Translations under genes and position numbers: made by a program
DNA from: Pseudomonadota bacterium
GTDB lineage: Bacteria > SZUA-182 > DTGQ01
Direction: 5' to 3'
Length of the DNA stretch: 64,000 bases
NCBI GenBank assembly: GCA_030625085.1
Contig: DAOURK010000003.1
Location: 20,198 to 84,197, forward strand
Notes under the pieces: model-generated
Database searches by the model: none
What the model saw: only the letters and a program-made list of their open reading frames with translations
Told to the model about the DNA's origin: nothing
In this document: piece by piece, positions 51,319 to 60,439 of the stretch
Position numbering within the stretch: the first letter of the stretch is position 1
Layout: the number at the start of each line of letters is the position of its first letter

Positions 51319-52293
51319 ATGCTTACCCGAAGATATTTAACTGTTCAAGAGTTATTCGATGAACAAGCCGAGCGATTGAAATTAGTAATAATAGCTGGGA
51401 AAGACGGTCTCAACCGGAAGATTAAATCTCCCCGCATTCAAAAGCCTGGCTTGGCTATGGCAGGATATTTCGCTCAGATACGCGCTGAACGAATTCAGGT
51501 ACTAGGTAATACCGAGATATCTTTTTTACAAACACTTTCCCATGCACGCTGTCAGGAGGTTTTAGATGCTATCTGCCGAGCATCTATTTCCTGCTTTATT
51601 TTAACTAAAAAATTATCCCCTCCTCCGGAACTAACTCGACAATGCAATAAACATAAAATCGCTGTTTTGCAATCCGCCTTACAAAGTTCAGTATTTATTC
51701 GGCAAATTTCAACCTACATGGAAGAAAAATTAGCCGCCCAAACAAGTATCCACGGCGTTCTAATGGATATTTACGGCCGCGGTGTTCTTGTGCTGGGCAA
51801 AAGTAGTATCGGGAAGAGCGAATGCGCCCTGGATCTTATTGTTCGAGGGCATCGTTTAGTCTCGGATGATATGGTCAACATCAAATTGGTCCCACCTGAT
51901 GTATTGATTGGCAGCGGCCCTGATTTAATCCGCTATCATATGGAATTGCGAGGATTGGGAATAATCAATATTAAAGATCTTTTTGGGGTGGCTGCTGTAC
52001 GGTATCGAAAAAAAATTGAACTGGTAGTCATGATGGAGGAATGGAAAACAAGTATTGAATATGAGCGTTTGGGACTAGATGAGAGAACAACAAGGATTTT
52101 GGGAATTGATCTGCCCTTGATTAAAATGCCTGTAGCTCCCGGTCGAAATATGGCCATTATTATAGAAGTTGCCGCCCGAAATCAATTATTAAAAGAAAGC
52201 GGCTATTATTCAGCTCGAGATTTTGATCGAAAGGTTGGTGATCAGTTAACAAAAAAAGCTCTCACTGGTTATGAAGGAGATATTCGAGAATAA
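51319..52293 (+). CDS. hprK: HPr kinase/phosphorylase
   Basis: GRGVLVLGKSSIGKSECALDLIVRGHRLVSDDMV...MELRGLGIINIKDLFG. Confidence 0.95.
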   Translation: MLTRRYLTVQELFDEQAERLKLVIIAGKDGLNRKIKSPRIQKPGLAMAGYFAQIRAERIQVLGNTEISFLQTLSHARCQEVLDAICRASISCFILTKKLSPPPELTRQCNKHKIAVLQSALQSSVFIRQISTYMEEKLAAQTSIHGVLMDIYGRGVLVLGKSSIGKSECALDLIVRGHRLVSDDMVNIKLVPPDVLIGSGPDLIRYHMELRGLGIINIKDLFGVAAVRYRKKIELVVMMEEWKTSIEYERLGLDERTTRILGIDLPLIKMPVAPGRNMAIIIEVAARNQLLKESGYYSARDFDRKVGDQLTKKALTGYEGDIRE

Positions 52294-52406
52294 GCGTCTC
52301 TAACCAGGCATCCCTTATTTTCAAGGGACCAGGGGATAGAAAGTCAACGAGTGAATTTAGCTGATTTTTTTAACAGGTGTTAATTTGGATAAGAGAATAA
52401 AAAAAA

Positions 52407-52859
52407 ATGACTAATAAAAACAGTGAGTCCCAAAAAAATGATAAAGATAGTATAGTCGGGGTGGTTATTATTACTCATGGAAATGTAGCCAAAGCTTTAC
52501 TTGCGAGCGCAGAACTTATTGCCGGCCCATTAAAAAAAGCGATTGCCGTTTCAGTAGACTCCAAAGAAGGGGTTGATAGAGCGCTCAAAGATATTCGACA
52601 GGCCATTGAGCGTGTAGATTCCGGCTCCGGTGTGTTGATTTTAACGGATATGTTTGGAGGAAGTTCATCTAATTTGAGTTTGTCTTTTTTGTCTGAAAAA
52701 CGAATAGCCGTCGTCACAGGGGTGAATCTTCCAATGTTAATAAAGCTTTCCTCTTATCGTCAAGGGCATAGCTTGGAAGAAATTAAGGAAACCAGTTGTA
52801 CCTGTGGCCGAGAAAAGATTATTATAGCCAGCGATTTGCTTAATAAAAATCATCTGTAA
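52407..52859 (+). CDS. PTS sugar transporter subunit IIA (mannose family)
   Basis: VVIITHGNVAKALLASAELIAG...GSGVLILTDMFGGSSSNLSLSFL. Confidence 0.9.
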   Translation: MTNKNSESQKNDKDSIVGVVIITHGNVAKALLASAELIAGPLKKAIAVSVDSKEGVDRALKDIRQAIERVDSGSGVLILTDMFGGSSSNLSLSFLSEKRIAVVTGVNLPMLIKLSSYRQGHSLEEIKETSCTCGREKIIIASDLLNKNHL

Positions 52860-52962
52860 CAATATGTGCCCGATATAGTTATTGCCACAAAATTGATGAC
52901 TCGTTACTGCATGGATAAGTACTTGTAATAATATTAAATTTTATGCATTAATTTCTTATAAG

Positions 52963-52990
52963 GTAGCGAAGGGCTAAAGCCCTGCGCTAC
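52963..52990. repeat. REP-like palindrome
   Basis: gtagcgaagggctaaagccctgcgctac, 13-bp stem with one mismatch. Confidence 0.85.
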
Positions 52991-53074
52991 TTCAAACCCC
53001 CTAGTCTGATGTATACATAAGGGGATCAGGACATTCTGTAAGGTGTCGGGGGTTATTTTTAGTGGGGACAAATA

Positions 53075-55252
53075 TTGGAAAAACAATATCTTATTTTAGG
53101 GATCCATAATCATCAGCCAGTAGGGAATTTTGATTTTGTTTTTGAAGAATGCACCAAAAAGGCCTATTTGCCTTTTTTAAAAGTACTCAAGGCACACCCC
53201 CGCATTAAGATAAGTCTTCATTATTCCGGGAATATGTGGAACTGGTTTTTGGAAAACTCCTCTCCCGTTTTAGATCTTTTGCATGATATGGTGGCCAGGG
53301 GGCAGGTTGAACTTTTAAGTGGAGGATATTATGAACCTATTTTAGCTATCCTCCCTGATGAAGATAAAGTGGGGCAAATAAAAAAATTGAACCGGTTTCT
53401 GTCCGAGCATTTTCAGGTAGGTTCTCGAGGCATGTGGTTGGCTGAAAGGGTTTGGGAGCCTCATCTGGTAAAATATATTTGTGAGGCCGGCATTGAATAT
53501 CTGGCTGTAGATGATCTACATTTTAGGGCAGCCGGACTTCAAGAAGAAGATTTAAAGGGGTATTACCTTACCGAAGAACAGGGTAAAATTTTAAAAGTCT
53601 TTCCCGGCAGTAAATTTTTGCGCTACAGCATTCCCTTCCGAAAGCCTCAGGAAACAATTGATTACATCCTGAGGGAAAATAGGGGAAAGGGGAATTTAAC
53701 CCTCATGGCTGACGACGGGGAAAAATTTGGTGTTTGGCCGGGTACCTTTAAATTGACCTATCAGCAAAAATGGCTGGATAAATTTTTTACCTTGATTGAG
53801 AAAAATTATGATTCCTTAGAAATTCTTACCTTTTCCGAATATTTAGATAGATTTTCTCCCTTGGGTAAGATTTATTTACCTACCGCCTCATACTCAGAAA
53901 TGGAAGAATGGGCACTCCTTCCCCAGGCTGCGGAAGAATTGAATACAATAAAAAAGGTGATTAATACCTCGCAGGAATTTACGGACAAGGAAAAACCTGT
54001 TATCAGGGGAGGCTTTTGGCGTAATTTTTTAACGAAATATTCGGAAAGTAACCATATATATCAAAAGATGTTATGGGTGAGTAATCAAATCGAAAAATGC
54101 TTCAAGAATCAATCCGACTCCTCACTGCCCCAAAAATGGATGGAAGAAGCCAGAGATGAATTATGGAAGGGACAATGTAACGATGCTTACTGGCATGGTC
54201 TTTTTGGTGGTCTGTACCTTCCTCATTTACGGCATGGAGTATATACGCATTTGATTCAGGCAGAAAATATTTTAGATAAAAATCTGCGCCCACCCGGCCA
54301 TTGGATTGAGTGTTCACAGAATGGTTTAGACGACGATAAGGAACAAAAACTTATTATAAAAACACCTGTTTTGAATTGTTGCCTGGATGCTGATTCGGGA
54401 GGAACGATTACAGAATTAGACTATCGACCAAAATCATTTAATGTAATTAATTCCTTAATGCGCAGACAAGAAAGCCATCACCAAAAACTACGGCAGGAAG
54501 AGACAATCCAAAACCCGGCAGATGGTTCAGATGATTCAGAGGTGAAAAGTATCCATGATATTTCAGTCAGCAAGGAGGAAAATCTGTCCGGATTGCTGTA
54601 TTATGATTGGTATGCACGAAATTGTTTAATTGATCATTTTCTTGCTCCCGGCACAACCTTACAGGAATTTAGCCGATTGCAGTGTCTTGAATATGGGGAT
54701 TTTGTTACAGGAAGGTATCAAAAGCAGATTCAATCAACAAAACAGATGACCCAGGTTACTTTTTCTAGGGACGGACGTTTGCAGATTAAAGGAAAAAGTA
54801 TTCCCTTTCGAGTAGAAAAACAAGTGAAAATTGAAGCGGATAAGTCAGAATTAACTTTTCAGTATCAGCTTATTAATTGTGGGGGTGATGTGGTCCGCTG
54901 CACCTTTGGGATAGAATTTAATATTAATCTGTTAGGCGGACGGTGTGAGGACAGATATTATCGGATTTCTAATGTTGTCCTGGAGGATCGACAATTGGCC
55001 GGCCAAGGCATTGTAGCGGATGTGAAAGGGCTTCAATTGGTAGATGAAGCTGTGGGCTTAATGATATCTTTTGATTTTACTAACCATCCCACTTTATGGA
55101 GATTTCCCATTGAGACAGCCTCGAATTCTGAAAGCGGATTTGAAAGGGTCTATCAAAGTTCAGTAATTTTTCCCAATTGGGATATAAAGCTGAAGCCAAG
55201 AAGTTCGTGGGCTTGTGATTTTCGATTAAAGATCAGCGATATAACAGGATAG
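53075..55252 (+). CDS. GH57 4-alpha-glucanotransferase/alpha-amylase
   Basis: GIHNHQPVGNFDFVFEECTKKAYLPFL...GMWLAERVWEPHLV...LTLMADDGEKFGVWPG; DUF1925/1926-like C-terminus; TTG start. Confidence 0.9.
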   Translation: MEKQYLILGIHNHQPVGNFDFVFEECTKKAYLPFLKVLKAHPRIKISLHYSGNMWNWFLENSSPVLDLLHDMVARGQVELLSGGYYEPILAILPDEDKVGQIKKLNRFLSEHFQVGSRGMWLAERVWEPHLVKYICEAGIEYLAVDDLHFRAAGLQEEDLKGYYLTEEQGKILKVFPGSKFLRYSIPFRKPQETIDYILRENRGKGNLTLMADDGEKFGVWPGTFKLTYQQKWLDKFFTLIEKNYDSLEILTFSEYLDRFSPLGKIYLPTASYSEMEEWALLPQAAEELNTIKKVINTSQEFTDKEKPVIRGGFWRNFLTKYSESNHIYQKMLWVSNQIEKCFKNQSDSSLPQKWMEEARDELWKGQCNDAYWHGLFGGLYLPHLRHGVYTHLIQAENILDKNLRPPGHWIECSQNGLDDDKEQKLIIKTPVLNCCLDADSGGTITELDYRPKSFNVINSLMRRQESHHQKLRQEETIQNPADGSDDSEVKSIHDISVSKEENLSGLLYYDWYARNCLIDHFLAPGTTLQEFSRLQCLEYGDFVTGRYQKQIQSTKQMTQVTFSRDGRLQIKGKSIPFRVEKQVKIEADKSELTFQYQLINCGGDVVRCTFGIEFNINLLGGRCEDRYYRISNVVLEDRQLAGQGIVADVKGLQLVDEAVGLMISFDFTNHPTLWRFPIETASNSESGFERVYQSSVIFPNWDIKLKPRSSWACDFRLKISDITG

Positions 55253-55526
55253 ATTTTTTTGTTTATTCAGGCGGTCTTTTAGCCGACCATTTTGTTGGAG
55301 CCGCCGCCCCTCCTTAATTAAATAGCATAGGAATTTTCATTTTATTGATGCGGCTTCCCAGCCGATCATTAATTTGTAATTTGTAATTCGTAATTTAAAT
55401 CTTTTATGCTGATTATTCCTGGAGCAATGATCCCGATTGTGATAAAATGTCCAAAGAGTATATCAGGAAAAAATATCATTTAACATTTTTTTTGTTTTTA
55501 TAATCGATGCGTTTTTTGAGGAAAAG

Positions 55527-55802
55527 ATGCCGAAAAAAGTTGTGACAATTAAAAACAAGTTAGGATTACATGCACGAGCTGCCAGTCAGATTGTTCAATT
55601 GGCCAATAAATATGCATCTGAAGTGATGATTCATAGTAATAATATGAGCGCAAACGGAAAAAGCGTACTTGGAATACTGACTTTAACCGCCTCATTAGGA
55701 ACGGAATTAATCTTTGACGTGAATGGCGACGATGCCCTAGAGCTTTTGGATAAATTGGCAGAGTTAATTGATAATAAATTCGGAGAAGATATTGAGGATT
55801 GA
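55527..55802 (+). CDS. ptsH: Phosphocarrier protein HPr
   Basis: NKLGLHARAASQIVQLANKYAS...NGKSVLGILTLTAS (His15 and Ser46 motifs). Confidence 0.95.
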   Translation: MPKKVVTIKNKLGLHARAASQIVQLANKYASEVMIHSNNMSANGKSVLGILTLTASLGTELIFDVNGDDALELLDKLAELIDNKFGEDIED

Positions 55803-55850
55803 ACCCTTTTTATTATTTTTATGCAGCCCCGGGCATTTTAATATATTTAT

Positions 55851-55953
55851 GTAGTGCAGGGCTTTAGCCTTGCAAAAAAGAAGAAAAGATAGCATAAAAG
55901 GTTAAAGAAAACGCCTTTTAATATTTTATGTAGCGCAGGGCTTTAGCCCTGCC
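55851..55953. repeat. REP-like palindrome pair
   Basis: gtagtgcagggctttagccttgc (55851-55873) and gtagcgcagggctttagccctgcc (55930-55953). Confidence 0.85.
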
Positions 55954-56001
55954 AAAAGAAATTGGTGCCGCAAATCCCAGGATAGGGGAGGTTGATTTTA
56001 G

Positions 56002-57738
56002 ATGCTTAAAGGAGCAGGGGTTTCACCGGGCATTAGCATTGGCAAAGTTTTTTTACTCGATAGAAGGAAAATAAAGGTAGAAAAGTTTACCCTTAGTGCC
56101 CAAATGGTAGAGAAGGAAATTTCTCGATTTAGGGAAGCCCTGGATAAATCCCGTAAACAATTAATGCAAGTAAAAAAGAAACTTGTTCATGATCTTGGAG
56201 ATAAGGGACATGCCCGTATTGTAGACGTTCATATTCTCATTCTTGAAGATGAAGCCTTGATAAATGAAGCCATAAAGATTGTTAGAGAAGAAAGAGTCAA
56301 TGCCGAGTGGGCGCTCAGAAAGGTATTATCCCGTTTTGCCAAAATTTTTGATGAGATCGAAGATCCTTACATGAAAGAGCGCAGAAGCGATATTGAACAT
56401 GTAGGCCAGCTCATTTTACGAAATCTGGTAGGCGAGAAAATGAAGAGGTTTGATAAATTTGAAGAGGATGTCATTATTATCGCCCATGATCTGTCACCTG
56501 CGGACACCGCTCAAATGCATAAAGAAAGAGTTATAGGTTTTGCCACGGACTTAGGTGCCCGTACTTCCCATACAGCCATTACCGCCCGAGCATTAGAAAT
56601 CCCGGCAGTGGTTGGTCTTGAAAATATCTGCAGTTTTGTTAAAACCGGAGATCCGATCATCATTGATGGGACTGATGGAGTAGTAGTTGTTAAACCAACC
56701 CCCGAGGAATTCCGGGAATATCTGGAAAAACAGAGAAGATTTAAATATGTTATCCAGGAACTGCTGAAACATAGCGATCAACCTGCAGAAACCTTGGACG
56801 GATATAAAATCGAAATTACGGCCAATATAGAATTTATCGATGAAATTCCCCATGTGCTGAGCAGGGGAGCCGAGGGTATTGGCCTTTATCGAACCGAATT
56901 TTTCTATATGGATACGCCAAATTTACCTACGGAAGAAGACCACTTCCGCATTTATAAACGATTAGCCGGACAGGTGAGCCCCCACCCGGCCACCATTCGT
57001 ACTCTGGATCTGGGGGGAGATAAAATTCAATCAAAGCTTCATGTAGCAGACGAACCCAATCCGGTTTTAGGACTGCGGGCGATTCGATTTTCTTTAAAAC
57101 ATACTGACTTGTTTCGTCTCCAACTGCGAGCCATATTGAGGGCTAGCGCCTATGGAAAATTACGCATCATGTATCCCATGATTTCCGGCATCGAGGAATT
57201 GCAGCAAGCCAATCTCATTTTGGCTGAGGTAAAGGATGATATGGCTTCAGAGGGAGTATATTATGATGAGGATATTCCTGTTGGCGTAATGATTGAAATT
57301 CCCTCTGCCTCCCTTACTGCTGATCTTTTGGCTAAAGAGGCGGATTTTTTTAGTATTGGCACCAACGATCTTATTCAGTATTCCATTGCCATTGACCGGG
57401 GGAATGAGCATGTAGCCTATTTGTATGAACCATTACACCCGGCCCTTCTTCGACTCATTAAATTTACCATAGAGGCAGGGCATAATGAAGGTATCCCCGT
57501 AGGCATGTGTGGAGAAATGGCAGGAGATCCTCTTTCAAGCTTAATTTTGCTTGGATTGGGGTTGGATGAATTTAGTATGAACCCTGCCGGGATTCCGGCG
57601 ATTAAACAGATTATTCGTTCAGTTCGTTTGGAACAGGCAACGGAATTGGCGTATAAAGCCATGAGCTTTTCTACTGCCAAAGACGTTGAGGCATTTGCCT
57701 ATAAGGAAATGAGCGCCAAATTCCCTGAATTTTTCTAA
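56002..57738 (+). CDS. ptsI: PTS enzyme I
   Basis: GARTSHTAITARALEIPAVVG...SIGTNDLIQYSIAIDRGNEHVAYLYEPLHPALLRLI...PVGMCGEMAGDP. Confidence 0.97.
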   Translation: MLKGAGVSPGISIGKVFLLDRRKIKVEKFTLSAQMVEKEISRFREALDKSRKQLMQVKKKLVHDLGDKGHARIVDVHILILEDEALINEAIKIVREERVNAEWALRKVLSRFAKIFDEIEDPYMKERRSDIEHVGQLILRNLVGEKMKRFDKFEEDVIIIAHDLSPADTAQMHKERVIGFATDLGARTSHTAITARALEIPAVVGLENICSFVKTGDPIIIDGTDGVVVVKPTPEEFREYLEKQRRFKYVIQELLKHSDQPAETLDGYKIEITANIEFIDEIPHVLSRGAEGIGLYRTEFFYMDTPNLPTEEDHFRIYKRLAGQVSPHPATIRTLDLGGDKIQSKLHVADEPNPVLGLRAIRFSLKHTDLFRLQLRAILRASAYGKLRIMYPMISGIEELQQANLILAEVKDDMASEGVYYDEDIPVGVMIEIPSASLTADLLAKEADFFSIGTNDLIQYSIAIDRGNEHVAYLYEPLHPALLRLIKFTIEAGHNEGIPVGMCGEMAGDPLSSLILLGLGLDEFSMNPAGIPAIKQIIRSVRLEQATELAYKAMSFSTAKDVEAFAYKEMSAKFPEFF

Positions 57739-57770
57739 CCTGAATACTTCTAAATGGAATGGGATAAAAA

Positions 57771-58355
57771 ATGGAATCAATTATACAAGAAATGAAGGAA
57801 CTGCTCCTTGATCTTGTTGTGGAGAGAGCATTTCAGTACAATGAGGAAACTCCTTTTAGACTATCCTCCGGCAAAACGAGTAATTATTATCTTGATTGCC
57901 GGAAAATAACCCTTATCCCTGAGGGGATGGAATGTATTGGACGTCTCATTTTCGAGAAAATAAAAAATCTTCACATCCAGGGTATCGGCGGATTAACCCT
58001 GGGCGCTGATCCCATTGCCTATGCTGTTATGGGCGCAGCTTATCAAGAGCGCCAATATATCAAAATATTTATTGTTAGAAAATCAGAAAAAGATCATGGC
58101 TTAAAGCGAAAAATTGAAGGAGATCTGCACGCCGGAGACAGGGTAGTGGTAGTGGATGATGTACTTACCACCGGCCAGTCAACTATTACGGCTATTGAAA
58201 AAGCAAAAGCCAATGGTTTTTTGGTGGAAAGGTCAATTGTGCTGGTTGATCGGCAGGAAGAACAGGGGTTGCAAAAGGTTCAATCTACAGGTATTCCTGT
58301 GGAGGCATTGCTCAGCAGGGATGAAATTATGGCCCGCTATCACCAAACACGATAA
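57771..58355 (+). CDS. pyrE: Orotate phosphoribosyltransferase
   Basis: FRLSSGKTSNYYLDCRKITLIPEG...DRVVVVDDVLTTGQSTITAIEKAKANG. Confidence 0.94.
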   Translation: MESIIQEMKELLLDLVVERAFQYNEETPFRLSSGKTSNYYLDCRKITLIPEGMECIGRLIFEKIKNLHIQGIGGLTLGADPIAYAVMGAAYQERQYIKIFIVRKSEKDHGLKRKIEGDLHAGDRVVVVDDVLTTGQSTITAIEKAKANGFLVERSIVLVDRQEEQGLQKVQSTGIPVEALLSRDEIMARYHQTR

Positions 58356-58373
58356 CTATAGTATTTGTCAAGC

Positions 58374-58445
58374 GCCGGCGTAGCTCAGGGGTAGAGCAGC
58401 TGATTCGTAATCAGCAGGTCGCGGGTTCAAATCCCATCGCCGGCT
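58374..58445 (+). tRNA. tRNA-Thr (anticodon CGT)
   Basis: Acceptor GCCGGCG/CGCCGGC; anticodon arm GCTGA-TTCGTAA-TCAGC (anticodon CGT at 58406-58408); T-arm GCGGGTTCAAATCCCAT. No encoded CCA. Confidence 0.95.
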
Positions 58446-58462
58446 CTTTTAATTTCAGAGGG

Positions 58463-59176
58463 TTACAGATGATGCTGTGACCCTTTCGGTTTTTCTGTGA
58501 GTGAATCTGTGAGTGGATTTTTCTTTTCTTCACCCTCAAATTCAGCTTCAAAAATTTCCATGGCCTCTCGTTCTGCTTCACCAATACTATGCAGATAAAT
58601 TTCAGTAGTGGTCCTTTTTTCATGCCCGAGAATGCGCTGGATAGATCCAATGGGAACATTTCTTCTTTCCATGATAGAAGCCCCGGCATGACGAAGCGCA
58701 TGAAACCGGAAATATTTGACACCTGCTTTATGGCATAAGCCCCGCATAACCTTTTTTCGGTCCTGGTATGGCCCCTCATGTTTTTCCCCTGACTTACTGC
58801 TCGTATAAGTATGCCAGAATACCCAGGGCTTAGTTGTATTCCGCTGTGAATATCTATAAAAAAGCACGCTATAGAGTCTTCTGGTCATGGGAATTTTTCT
58901 TGGGGTCAAATGTCCGCCCTTTTTCTTTCGCGTAAAAAGCACCACATACCGTTCATCAAAATTCACATCATCCCAGATAAGCCGGTTTATTTCACTCATC
59001 CTGCCCATACTTTCTTTGATTGTCCATAGATAATCCTGAGTATCAGGAACTGCCGCCACAATCACCTTAAGAACATCTTCTTTTGAAGGAATATATTTTA
59101 TTTTTTTCCCCTCCATCCCTTCCCTTCGCGGGCAAGACGGTCCTTGTCTTCCACATCGCCGAGAATGTTCGGTCAC
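58463..59176 (-). CDS. Tyrosine recombinase/integrase, catalytic domain; N-terminal domain apparently missing
   Basis: GRMSEINRLIWDDV, HALRHAGASIMERRNVPIGSIQRILGHEKRTTTEIYLH (HxxR...GH...Y). Homology-like sequence begins at KIKYIPSKEDV. 3' end lies 17 bp from the tRNA. Confidence 0.85.
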   Translation of the reverse strand: MTEHSRRCGRQGPSCPRREGMEGKKIKYIPSKEDVLKVIVAAVPDTQDYLWTIKESMGRMSEINRLIWDDVNFDERYVVLFTRKKKGGHLTPRKIPMTRRLYSVLFYRYSQRNTTKPWVFWHTYTSSKSGEKHEGPYQDRKKVMRGLCHKAGVKYFRFHALRHAGASIMERRNVPIGSIQRILGHEKRTTTEIYLHSIGEAEREAMEIFEAEFEGEEKKNPLTDSLTEKPKGSQHHL

Positions 59177-60369
59177 GCAAACCGGTTTACCTTGACGGCG
59201 ATATTCGCCGCACCTTTTTACGCAAAGGCGGTGGTGACTACAGAGCCCAAATGCAAGACATAGAGCGGATGCTCCGGGACGCTACCGCTGATCGTTGGGA
59301 TGGCCAGGTATTTGAGAGAGTTTCTCTTGATGAGGCGTTTAACAAGAGTAGCCTTACCTGGTATCGTAACCGATTTCACCAGTATAACAGCGGTTTTAAT
59401 CCTGAACAAGCTCATCACGATTTCCTGTATCAATGGGGCTATTTGGTGAAGGATGGCCAACAATTTAAACCCACGCATGCAGCCATCATGTTCTTTGGTT
59501 CATCTCTTGCCATACACCAGTTGATTCCTCGTCCGACCCTCGATGTGCAGTTTTTGCCTTACGGATCAAAAGATGATCTGCCGGAAGTGCGATGGATAGA
59601 CCGGTATGTGTCGGAAGATAATATCATCACTACCTGGCAACAACTTGTGGCTAAGTACCTTTTTTTCATGCCCAAACCCTTCAGCGGCATTGATCCCCAT
59701 ACTCTGGCCAGGCAAGATACGCCACCCGGCTATCGCGTCTTCAGTGAAGCTGCTGTCAACCTGCTTATTCATCAGGATTATGGTGATCATTCCCGCAAAG
59801 CAGTCATCAAGTTTTATCAGGACGGTATACAGCTCTGGAATCCGGGAGATGTTTTTGGCGATGATAGCCGCCTTCTAGAGCCGGGGGAAAAGGAGGTACG
59901 TAATCCTGCCATTGTCGCAGCTATGCGCCGTATCATCCTTTGCGAGCAAGCGGGAACCGGTTTCAGAATGATGCTTAACCAATGGAAAAAATTGGGACAT
60001 CCCGAACCGAAATATACCAATGACCGGGGCTGGAAAGCCTTTGAGTTTTTTCTTCCCGGACTGGAAGCTGACATGGACGGCACTTCCAGTCTGATGCAAG
60101 CTATGTTTGCGAAGGAAGCATCAATTGAACGACCAGGGGTAGAGTCAGGGGTAGAGTCGGAAATGGCACAGAAGATTCTTCGTTTGCTTGAGAAAGAAGA
60201 TCTTGGGAAAAAGGAACTCGCCCAAAAAATTGGAAAAAACAAGCAAAGTCGCTACCTGAATGATCTTGTGCGGCGGTTGTTGGATAAAGGCCTAATCGAA
60301 TATACCATCCCGGAAAAACCACAAAGTCGTCTTCAGAAGTACCGCTTAGCGGAAAAAGGCCATGGCTGA
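59083..60369 (+). pseudogene. 5'-truncated AlbA_2/RecG-like (HATPase_c_4-type) transcriptional regulator
   Basis: GKTVLVFHIAENVRSRKPVYLDGDIRRTFLRKGGGDYRAQMQDIERMLRD (second half of AlbA_2); FSEAAVNLLIHQDYGDHSRKAVIKFYQDGIQLWNPGDVF; C-terminal winged helix. Upstream half of AlbA_2 absent. Confidence 0.7.
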
Positions 60370-60439
60370 GAATGAAGACATCCAGCTAAACTGACATTTG
60401 ATAAGATGAATAGAATTGTTATAAAAATTTAAAAATTAC

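Noticed and set aside
59817-60242. 141-aa minus-strand ORF antisense to the AlbA_2-like gene
   Set aside because: Serine/arginine-rich shadow ORF with no motifs.
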